A stretch of DNA of 64,000 bases from Cordylochernes scorpioides (Eukaryota > Arthropoda > Arachnida > Pseudoscorpiones > Chernetidae), in assembly GCA_030710605.1 (NCBI GenBank), contig CP092880.1:5116909-5180908 (forward strand). Direction: 5' to 3'. The notes under the pieces were generated by a model that saw nothing but the letters and a program-made list of their open reading frames with translations, had not been told where the DNA came from and did no database searches. The translations under genes were made by a program, and so were the position numbers. Shown in pieces: positions 47,601-60,100 of this stretch. Position 1 is the stretch's first letter; every line of letters begins with the position of its first letter.

Positions 47601-50600
47601 GGTAAATGTTTCACCTTGAAATAAGTTTTGATTTTTCATTGTAAGGAAACTCATGCGATGTAACTTTAAGTGTTGTTTTACAATCACAAGCCGCAGTGTA
47701 TTATATTGTATTATTTTTTATGTTTATATTTTGCTATACACACTCTGTACACTTTCCTCTTTGGCTTATATTTTGTTTATCTTTCATAGTTTTTTCTTGC
47801 CTGAAATAAATTGTTGTATCATCCCGAAGTTTGTCTTCCTTAATTTTCCACGTGGCAATATAGAGAGTTGATTTTTACATAGAAAAAAAGAAGTCAAAAC
47901 TAAATGATATTAAAATATTAAAGTTGTAAATATCATTTTCTGGCTGGAACGTATGTTCTGTAGAGAGAATCAATTCTGAATTCAAGTGTTTTCCCCTTTA
48001 TTCCTACCTAACATTTAGGTAACCCTCTCTCTGTTCTTTGGCGTCGGCCTCCATCCCGAGGCAGTGAAACTAACAAGTGTGGCGAAGGCTACCATCTACA
48101 AGTACCATCTTGGTCTTGAGTTGGGTAATGCTAGCCAACACATCGACCTGCCCACTCTGTGGGAAAGGACTCTCGCAGTCCATCGGTGGCGGAGTCTTTC
48201 CCGCGGTGGGCGTCACCAATGAAGACCTTTATATATTAGTAAATTAAATTTAATTGCCATCTATCGTTAAAATTTTACACAAATAAATTTACTGGCAATG
48301 TGTTTCTTTTAGATATCATCAAATAATATCTCTACAGACCTTACTGCAATGATATATGTTATTGAATAAGAGGGCTTGGTTCATCAGTAGTGAACCCTCT
48401 CAGCGGTTTCGCTTTTAAACACCCCTAAGCTGCCTTCCATAGAAAATGCAGGGTATATAACAAAACCAGTCCAATACAATAGTAGAGCGGTCTGGAGATT
48501 AATTTGGCGAAACCGCTGAGAGGGTTCACTACTGATGAGCCAAGCCCTCTCATTCAATAACTCATATCATTGCAGTAAGGTCTGTAGAGATAATATTTGA
48601 TGATATTTAAAAGAAACACATTGCCAGTAAATTTATTTGTGTAAAATGAAGACCTTGTATATATTATATATATATTTTTGTATATTTATCAATTATTTTA
48701 TATATGTTTTTTATCTATTTATCTATATATTTATCATTATATAATCATATTTATTCATATTTATATTTATTCTGTATTTAACCTTATATAATCTTATATG
48801 AACATTGTAATAAATCAGTTTCAATCTCAATCTCTCTCTGTTATCTTTATCAAGGGGAATAGTAGCTTGAGATCCTGAACTGACTTCCCTCTACTATTCC
48901 AAACTCCAATTCCCTTAATAAAAGCGCCATAGAGTGATCGAAACGTCAGGTGGAACAATAAACGGAACACCCTTCAACAGGATAAATCATAGTATAACAT
49001 GGTTTTCTCCCGTAGAAGGGCGCTCGTGCCTAAAACAACTTTTGTACTATTTTTTCTTATGTATCTCTCCATTCCCCACTGCCAATATGAAGACCAAACC
49101 GTAGACCACCTCCTCTTCACTTGCCCAACCTTCCAATACCAAAGATTCCAGACAGCCACTCTCCTAGGTATCACCAACATATGTCCAGCATCCCTAGAAA
49201 ATCTCCCAAGAAAGAAATCTGCCTGGCGACACCTCATTAATTGGACTTCCACTGGCATTGTATATAAATCCAAGAATACTTAGTTCAGAAGGACATCCCG
49301 GGTAGTTGGCGACTTCTGTACGCTCCAGGAACCTGGGTTACTTAAATAAATAATAATAATAATCTCTCCATTACGTGTTATAAATAATTTTCAATCTCTC
49401 TACAAACATTTAAAAAATTAGAACAAGAAGTTCCAGTTCCAAATAACTTTATTAGGTGCCGCTCAAAAAGAGCAACCTAGATCATCATATTTACAATATA
49501 CTAAGAGGGATGGTTATGTACAGGGGTTCATTTACAATTATAATTTATAATGATGTCGTTGGGTCTTCAGGTCCTTGGGGATATTGTTCTTGAGAAGGTT
49601 TTTTTTCTGGCTTGTTTGTAGAACAAGAAAAATCCCAGCTTTATCTTTTACTTTGAAATTAATACAGTGGAAACACATCTTATGAGACCATATCTTATAA
49701 ATTCTCCAGTAGAAGAGCGTTTGTGCTTATAAGCTAGAGAATAAAAATGTTTTTGAAAAGATACTTTTCCCTGGAGGTCTGATATATTTTACTCAATATT
49801 GTTACAAGGGGTTTATTGATATTGTGGCATAATGAACACAATAAGAAAGAAATATGTCCCGATGACTACTGGACTCACTAATCCGCAGGAAAGAGGGACA
49901 GCCAGCCTGGTACGAAGCGTGGGCTCCTGGTTAACCAGAGTAGGATTACAATGCTGAAGGAAACGATGATCCCAGCTTCCCGGAAACTGCCACATCACAG
50001 AGAATTGTTTGATGAAGAAAATTACTCATTGATACTAGTAGTTACTCTTAAAAACACCTTCTGGAAATTTATTAACCCAATGTAGACGCTGAGAACTATT
50101 TCAGAAAAGAAAAATATAGCAATAAAACTCTATAATTTCTACAGATCAATTGTAAATATATTCATACACAAAAGATGTAGTGAGGAAAGTTTTAGAACAG
50201 ATGTGTAAATAAATCCCATTTTCAAACAAGACCCACTGGCGATTCTCCACCAACCTCTGCAGCGCTGGCAGAGGCGCCATATTCATTGTACATAGTGTAT
50301 ATAATCCATATTATATAATTTTAAAATAGTGATGGCGCGTTATTGCTTTGTGTTAATTTATTCCTAACTGGCCTTGTCTTTATAGTTTGCTGAAGAGCAT
50401 TGCTCGAAGCAAATATTTGAATGTAATTCTACTGTCCTATAAGCTTATGTCCATAGTGTACTTGAAAACCATTTCTAAGATTCCATCCTTCAGTGTAGCA
50501 TATAAAAGCAGAATGATCCAATACAGTATTAGAGCTCTGAGAAGCGGTCTGGTGGATTAAATTGGCGAAGCCGCTGGGAGGGTTCACCACTGATGAGCCA

Positions 50601-51156
50601 AGCCCTCCCAATATATTTTTTCATCGCAGTAATGACAGTAGAAGTTCGTTTTATGTATAAAAGGAACATTCGCGCTTTTAAATCCTTTTGTTTTATAGCG
50701 CAGACTGTGTACTTTGCATGTATTGACAAGATTTCAATAAAATTATTTTAATTGTCAAATTGTCAAACAAAGGCTCACGTGCACATGGGGAAAGGGAGGA
50801 AAAAAATTACTTTGTTATTTTGTTGTTGTATGGCGAATCCATACAGGACAATGGGCCCTAATAAAAGCCTTTTGTTGTTGTGCTAGTAAAGTAGTTTAGA
50901 TAATTTTATTGACATCTTGTCAATACATGCAAAAGTGCGCAGTCTTCACTATTTTAAAAAGAGAATTATATATACAGTAGAACCTCCTCCCTGTAAAGAA
51001 CAACACCTAATTTCAGAGCCAAAATGTCCTTTAGAGAGAGGTGTCCTCTTACCAAAGAGTTACTAAATACATGTAGTAAAAATGGTAATTTTGCAAATGA
51101 AAACTGTCCTTTGTAGAGAGGTGCCCTCTAGCGTGATTGACCTCTCATGGAGGTTC

Positions 51157-51193
<37 letters not shown>

Positions 51194-54100
51194 TATAAAT
51201 AAAGAGGGCATATCCTGACCAGGAGCACATGTGCTTTTTAGATGGCAGAATGCCATCTAGTGGAACAGAAATCAACTAAACATTGATTTAGCCTTTTCTC
51301 TAATATTTGGACAACCCATTTTCTTGATGAATCAAGAAAGATTTTCACGAACGCGTTTCTCCGATTTGGCCAACTCATTTTCTTGATAAATATATATATG
51401 CATGATACTATGTACAATGAATATGGCGCCTCAGCCACCGCTGCAGAGTTTGGTGGAGAATCACCAGCGGGTCTCCAACGACACCACGTATTTCGTGATC
51501 TACGAAGAATACGTAGATCGCTTGTGTAGTGGTTTAGAGGAAGTTGTTACATTTGTGAGAAATAAAAATTCGTGTTAAACGGTTTCATTCCTTATCTTTA
51601 CAAGCATGTTATGTAATCTTATGCCTCTAAGACACTCTGCCCAGACACCACTACTGTAGATAGTAAAGGTACAATTGAGAGTTTGTATTACCTGACAGGT
51701 CCCAGCTCACTGTAATGTTGGTCAATCATGTTTCGGATGTTGAGCTTTTCTTCTTCTGACTCCTCCTTCCTGAAACATCCGTCAATGGGCAACAAAATAT
51801 TGTAGCAAAGTATTTTATTAACGATATGTTTCTATTATAGGTTGAATATTAATAGTGAAAGTTATAAGAAATTGCACTTTATATATATTTAGATATCTTT
51901 AAAGATAAATGAAAGATACACCATTTTTATGCTACTATAATTATTTTATTCTTTTTTACAATTCTTGCACACGTGCGCATTATATAACAAACATTTTGTT
52001 ATCTACAAGATGATGATAAAAATGTTCGATTCGTTTTGAATCAAAACAGAGTAAAGTAATAATATATCACTGATATCTTTAAACAAAACAGATCAATTAA
52101 CACAGGTGTTCAATTTTGATTTTTATATTTAGCTACTCTTTAAACTTCCCTCATTGGTTATCTTGTGTATTTTAGGAAAGTATTTATTATATTTGATGTA
52201 CAGGTTATTAATTTTTTATATTTTTCTATTCTCTCTGAAAACTTCCTTCATTGCTTATCTTGTAACTTATAAATTTTGATTTCGTGCTTTCATTAAATAA
52301 ATTGCGATGTCATCCTGAAGTTTGTCTTTCCTAATTTTCTACGTTACATTTTGGTTGAGATGCTGAGTAGATTAGGGAAGACAAACTGAAGATTGCCGAG
52401 AAGACTTTGAGGCCATGGGTGCTGTAATTTACATTTTCCAAGACTGGCTCCAGGATTCCACCGCCGTGTCAAAGTCAAGACTTCCCTACAAGAAGACGAT
52501 GTCCCTATTGACGATACGACGCTGAAGCCGTTCTTCACGCCGTAAGAGAAAAGATGCGAAGCTACTAGGGACAAAGCTCCAAGACTAAAGGAATCCTTGG
52601 CAGAAGCACGTTAGATCAAGGTCAGTATCTATAATATTGTGGGTCAAAGCTCCCATAGGGAAGGAGCTATGTAGAAAAGTATTCATTATATTTGATGTAC
52701 ATATTATTATTATTTTTATATTTATATTATTTATATTTTGCTACACTGGAAACTTCCTTCATTGCTTAACTTGTATCTTATAAATATTATAAAACTTAAG
52801 GAAGTGGAATATCTTTGTTCACACCTAGTTATCTCGTGTGTCTTCAATAAAGGTCACTGTAATATCTTTCAGAGTTATTGTCTGAATCCCGATATACATG
52901 CTAAAAGGTACAACTTTCTTAAGTTTTGTCCATGAGTGTATATTTCAGAGTTTTGTCTGAATCCCGATATACATGCTAAAAGGTACAACTTCCTTAAGTT
53001 TTGTTTATAGGTGTACTTCTGACCAAAATCGGTAGAGTTGAGATAATAATTTTCGGATTATTTGAAATTAATTTAATCAAAGAATCTGAAATTGAAAAAA
53101 AATGCACACAGAACCTACATATACCATTGTAGAAACAGAACATATTTGCGTGTTATAAGTTGAATTGAACCTGATGAGTGGTTTTAATTTACTCGACTAA
53201 CCAATTTAAATTTTAAACACAAATTATATTTGCATATTGTAATAGAATGTGGAAGTTGCTCTAGTATTCAATTAGGTTTCCTGTTTACTTTTGAAGTAAA
53301 TACGTGGAATTGCTAACCTCCTTCTGTATTTGCATATTGTCTCAAGACAAAGGCTTCGTTATCTTAGACTCTTTCAGTTTACATCTTGTCTTTGTGAAAA
53401 GGTTTGGTAGAATGAGGAGAACAAACTAAAAGTTGTTTAACAAACTTTAGGTCTTTTGATGCCATGGAATTCATCTGTTTCAACAGAATTCTTGTTCTTT
53501 CTTCCGCCATTTCCAAGTCTTCAAGCTACCACAATCTCTTGCGATTCCTAATGCCATCTTTATTTCAATAGATAATAGAACAAGCTATTTAGAGTTTTAG
53601 ACTTGTCATAGAGTCCAAGAAATGGAGAACAAGCATTTATAAGAAGGATTAAAATCTAACGGTTAACCAACCAATGTGGGCCATAAAGACCGATTACCTG
53701 TCTTTGTCCAGATCGACATAGTTGACAAAGAGGAAAGTGGTTTATTCCCAACCAAGATGGGCTAAAAAGGCCGAATACCTGTCTCTGTCCAGGACGATGT
53801 AGTTGACGAAGAGGAAGAGGTAAGCTAGACCGACCCGGAGCAACATCCCGGGGACGTTGTAGAGCATCCAGGTCATGTAGGTCACTTCTTCACTTTCGGG
53901 GAACATCCTGGACAGACCAGTTCACCTGGACTAGCGACCAGCTGTGCGACTTACACCATTACAATCTAGATACAGTAGAACAACCTCCATGAGAGAACAC
54001 TTGCACTACAGGACACCTCTATGTAAAGGACAGTTTTCATTTCCGAAATTGCAATTTTTACTATTTAGCAACTCTCCGGTATGAAGACACTTCTCCTTAA

Positions 54101-57100
54101 AAGACACTTTGGCTCTGCAATTAAGTGTTGTCCTTTACAGGGAGGTTCTACTGTATCTGTCAAATGAAAAAATTTCACAAAATCATGCACCATCTTTTTA
54201 ATGCATTGTGCCTACAAATTACTAAAAAAACTTAACCAATAGGACATCAATATGTTTTAGTATGAAAGAGCACAGCAGAAAAGTCAGTTTTATCTCTCGT
54301 TATTTACACTAAGTTACTAAGATGAAAGCACCAGAATTCCAGGGATAAGTTTAGTATTGAAAATACTAATTCACAGATATCTATCTTCCGGGCACGGAAG
54401 CCCTTCTATAGGAGAAAGTTACAAAGTCAGGCATTTTTCTCTTTTCCTAACATCCTCATGTAGAACGTAGATGAATAAGGCTCGCTACTATACTAAGACA
54501 CATCCTAGAAGCCTTGGTCTCCCAACCTTTCGGCCCATAAGCCGGAATACTAAGGACATACTAAAAGCAGATGCCCTCCCAGACCTTCGGTCCATAAGCC
54601 TGAATACTAAGGGACATACTAGAGGCAGATGTCCTCCCACACCTTTCGGTCTATAAGCCGGAATACTAAGGGACATACTAGAAGCGATGGCCTTCTAACC
54701 TTTCGGTCCATAAGCCGGAATACTAAGGGGCATACTAAAAGCAGATGCCCTCCCAGACCTTTCGGTCCATAGGCCGGAATACTAAGGGACATACTAAAAG
54801 CAGATGTCCTCCCAGACCTTTCGGTTCATAGGCCGGAATACTAAGGGACATACTAAAAGCAGATGCCCTCACAGACCTTCGGTCCATAAGCCGGAATACT
54901 AAGGGACATACTAGAAGCAGATGTCCTCCCACACCTTTCGGTCTATAAGCCGGAATACTAAGGGACATACTAGAAGCGATGGCCTCCTAACCTTTCGGCC
55001 CATAAGCCGGAATACTAAGGGACAGTATAGACAAGCAATGGATGACTCACTCCTCCATCAGCCCCAACAGCACTAGGTTAGGTCCCGTCCCCGTGAGAGT
55101 GCCCACACCGCCGAAGTTGGCCGAGTACGCCACGCTGATGAGAAGAACCTTCTTGTATTTGTGGTAGGTGGCCATGTCCTCTTGTCTGCACACACACAGC
55201 ACTACGTATTGATTGTGATTCAAGAATGACATGGATGACAATAATAGTGGACATGGAAGACAGTATGAATTAACATTACAAAAATGAATTTGTAGTGGGA
55301 TCAGGTTAATGTTGTTGTCGTTGTGTCCAATGAAGAGCCTCAGATGTCTCCATGCATATCTATCACAGCAATGTTCTCTATCTTGGATGTGTAAAGCTGC
55401 TGTTCTGGGTTAATGCCAATTTTATGTTGTTGCTGTCATGTCCAATGAAAAGTCTCAGATATCTCCATGCATATCTATCACAGAAGTCGCAATGTCCTCT
55501 ATCTTGGATGTGTAAAGCTGCTGTTCTGGGTTCATGCCAATTTTATGTTGTTGCTGTCATGTCCAATGAAAAGTCTCAGATGTGTCCATGTATCTCTATC
55601 ACAGAAGTCGCAATGTCCTCTATCTTGGGTGTGTAAAGCTACTGTTCTGGGTCCATGTCAATTTTCTGTTGTTGTCGTGTCCAATGAAGAGCCTCAGATG
55701 TCTCCATACATCTCTATCACAGCAGTCGCAATGTCCTCTATCTTGGGTGTGTAAAGCTGCTGTTCTGGGTCCATGCCAATTTCATGTTGTTGCTGTGTCC
55801 AATGAAGAGCCTCAGATGTCTCCATGCATCTCTATCACAGCAGTCGCAATGTCCTCTATCTTGGGTGTGTAAAGCTGCTGTTCTGGGTCCATGCCAATTT
55901 CATGTTGTTGCTGTGTCCAATGAAGAGCCTCAGATGTCTCCATGCATCTCTATCACAGCAATGTTCTCTATCTTGTGTGTATAAAGCTTCTGTTCTAGGT
56001 CCATGTTAGTTTTAGGTTGTTGTTGTGTCCAATGAAGAGCTTCAGATGTCTCCATACATCTCTATCACAGCAGTCGCAATGTCCTCTATCTTGGGTGTGT
56101 ATACTGTATTGTTGTTGTTGTCGTGTCCAATGAAGAGACTCAGATGTCTCCACACATCTCTATAACAGCAGTCGCAATGTCCTCTATCTTGGGTGTGTAT
56201 ACTGTATTGTTGTTGTTGTCGTGTCCAATGAAGAGACTCAGATGTCTCCACACATCTCTATAACAGCAGTCGCAATGTCCTCTATCTTGGGTGTGTATAC
56301 TGTATTGTTGTTGTTGTCGTGTCCAATGAAGAGTCTCAGATGTCTCCACACATCTCTATCACAGCAGTCGCAATGTCCTCTATCTTGGGTGTGTATACTG
56401 TATTGTTGTTGTTGTCGTGTCCAATGAAGAGACTCAGATGTCTCCACACATCTCTATAACAGCAGTCGCAATGTCCTCTATTTTGGGTGTGTATACTGTA
56501 TTGTTGTTGTTGTTGTGTCCAATGAAGAGCTCAGATGTCTCCATGCATTCTATCACAGCAGTCGCAATGTCCTCTATCTTGGGTGTGTAAAGCTGCTGCT
56601 CTGGGTCCATGTCAATTTTCTGCAAGGCTGCGGCCATTACTGGGCATGAGAATATGTGAGTAGGTGTTAGATCCACACCAGGACAGTTGTTGCGTGTCCT
56701 ATAGGTTCTTGTGCCATCTGAATGTATTGTCATTCCTTTATAGTGTTTTGTTCTAAGTCTTGTTATAGTTTTTGTCAGTTTTCTCTCAAAGTTTATTTCA
56801 CATGGGGGAGACTGTACTTACAAGATTTGTGGCTTGTCTGATCCCGGGACTGGACAGAACAGATGGAGTTAGTTTGGAAATTAGAAATATCTCTGCTGTC
56901 ACGTATGAATCGTTTTAGTTAAAAACCTTTCAAACATTCTTTATTGAGACACAGTAGGATATAAAGTAGAACTGAAGAGTGCCATTAACCAGAAACCATG
57001 ATCTATAAGTGGTTGATTCTCAGTTTGCAAAAGCTGGTGTTGTGGATTTCTCACCGACTTGAGTTTGCTAGTTTACGTAGACAGTCATAGATGGTGGTAG

Positions 57101-60100
57101 ATGACGTCTAGTTTTGACCAGAGAGAAGAAGCCTTATATATATATTTCGTAGCTGTCGTGGTCGAATGGAAGGGCGCAGCCGTTGTGCATGTATGCGTCA
57201 AAAAAGAAGCTAGCTCCCAGACTTATTTTGTACAGATTTATACATGGATGAATTTGTATTTACAATTTAACATAATAATTATGGTGAAAATAAATTATAC
57301 GTTTTGGGTATTATATTTATATTATATATATATTTTGTAAAACGAAAATTGCAATTATACCGCGAATGTTTCTTTTAAACAAAAATCGAAACTTATTTTA
57401 AAGAGAAATAACGACCATTTCTAACCTTAAGGATGAAGTATGAAAGGGTGAAAATATGAAGAGTAATGGCGAACGGAAAAATTTCGCCATTACTCTTCAT
57501 ATTTTCACCCTTTCATACTTCATCCTTAAGGTTAGAAATGGTCGTTATTTCTCTTTAAAATAAGTTTCGATTTTTGTTTAAAAGAAACATTCGCGGTATA
57601 ATTGCAATTTTCGTTTTACAATCATCAGCCGCGTTATATTGTATATATATTTTGTGTTGGTTAAGAAAACTAGGCCTCAGTGTAAGAGTAAGATTTCCCG
57701 AAATTTCTTTATTTTAAAAAACAGATTAATAATAAAAATGTTTTGCGAAGAACACATGGAATAGTATAGGTAGTTATTTAAGAAAGAAACAACCAAATTA
57801 TATGAATTCCCCGAGTGAAAGGTATATACATGATAAAACTATGGTACAGGACACAATTGAAGTCTATAGCCATTACTCACCTCTTTTCATTAGAAGCTCA
57901 TGTAACACGGCCTCGGCTATGGGTACCATCATGGCGGTGGAAGCTGTGTTGCTGATCCACATGGAGAGAAACATGGTGGTAAGCATGAACCCCATCATCA
58001 CCCTGTACGTCCACCATTCCACATGATGTTACAACTGGAACCTAGCTATATACCCTGGTGATAATGATAGCAAGGTTTACGTTTTTTGACAATTAAAGAA
58101 AGGAGAGATAACGCCGCTGCGATTTTTTCATTAAAGAAGAAAAAGATAAGAGTAACTTCTCTCTCCACCTGACAAACCTTTATTAAGATAGAAACGTGAA
58201 CGTAAAAAGTTTATATAAACATGTATGTAAGGGTAAAACGTGTATGGGAACGTGAAACGTATACGTGAAGGTAATACATGTATGGGAGCGTAAAAAGGAC
58301 ACATTCTTCTATATCTTCTAAAACTATTGATAGGTGGACCGACACATTCCTCTACATCATATAGAGATCCTGATATTTGATACACAGCGACCTTTATTGA
58401 AGACACACAAAATAACCAATATACACTCATGGACAAAACTTAAGGAAGTTTTACCTTTTAGCATGTATATCGGGATTCAGACAATAACTCTGAAAGATAT
58501 TACAGCGACCTTTATTGAAGACACACAAAATAACCAATATACACTCATGGACAAAACTTAAGGAAGTTTTACCTTTTAGCATGTATATCGGGATTCAGAC
58601 AATAACTCTGAAAGATATTACAGCGACCTTTATTGAAGACACACAAAATAACCAATATACACTCATGGACAAAACTTAAGGAAGTTTTACCTTTTAGCAT
58701 GTATATCGGAATTCAGACAATAACTCTGAAAGATATTACAGTGACCTTTATTGAAGACACACGAGATAACCAAATACACTCATGGACAAAACTTAAGGAA
58801 GTTTTACCTTTTAGCATGTATATCGGGATTCAGACAATAACTCTGAAAGATATTACAGCGACCTTTATTGAAGACACACAAAATAACCAATATACACTCA
58901 TGGACAAAACTTAAGGAAGTTTTACCTTTTAGCATGTATATCGGGATTCAGACAATAACTCTGAAAGATATTACAGCGACCTTTATTGAAGACACACAAA
59001 ATAACCAATATACACTCACGGACAAAACTTAAGGAAGTTTTACCTTTTAGCATGTATATCGGGATTCAGACAATAACTCTGAAAGATATTACAGCGACCT
59101 TTATTGAAGACACACAAAATAACCAATATACACTCATGGACAAAACTTAAAGAAGTTTTACCTTTTAGCATGTATATCGGGATTCAAATAATAACTCTGA
59201 AAGATATTACAGTGACCTTTATTGAAGACACACGAGATAACCAATATACACTCATGGACAAAACTTAAGGAAGTTGTACCTTTTAGCATGTATATCGGGA
59301 TTCAAATAATAACTCTGAAAGATATTACAGTGACCTTTATTGAAGACACACGAGATAACCAATATACACTCATGGACAAAACTTAAGGAAGTTGTACCTT
59401 TTAGCATGTATATCGAGATTCAGACAATAACTCTGAAAGATATTACAGTGACCTTTATTGAAGACACACGAGATAACCAATATACACTCATGGACAGAAC
59501 TTAAGGAAGTTGTACCTTTTAGCATGTATATCGAGATTCAGACAATAACTCTGAAAGATATTACAGTGACCTTTATTGAAGACACACGAGATAACCAATA
59601 TACACTCATGGACAGAACTTAAGGAAGTTGTACCTTTTAGCATGTATATCGAGATTCAGACAATAACTCTGAAAGATATTACAGTGACCTTTATTGAAGA
59701 CACACGAGATAACCAATATACACTCATGGACAACACTTAAGGAAGTTGTACCTTTTACCATGTATATCGGGATTCAGACAATAACTCTGAAAGATATTAC
59801 AGTGATGTTTATTGAAGACACACGAGATAACCAATATACACTCATGGACAAAACTTAAAGAAGTAACTTTTAGCATGTATATCGGGATTCAGACAATAAC
59901 TCTGAAAGATATTACAGTAATCTTTATTGAAGACACACGAGATAACCAATATACATTCATAGACAAAACTTAAGGAAGTTGTACCTTTTAGCATGTATAT
60001 CGGGATTGAGACAAAATCTCTGAAATATATTACAGTGACCTTTATTGAAGACACACGAGATAACCAAATGTGAACAAAACTTAATGAAGTTGTACCTTTT

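Noticed and set aside
49813..49998. 61-codon frame MMWQFPGSWDH...
   Set aside because: The SLC13 exon in the next frame explains this sequence.
52344..52574. 76-codon minus-strand frame
   Set aside because: No motif, no neighbouring coding signal; likely chance.
56042..56447. Repeated 69-codon frames (METSE...HNNNNTV)
   Set aside because: These are the LINE-derived satellite read through; not genes.
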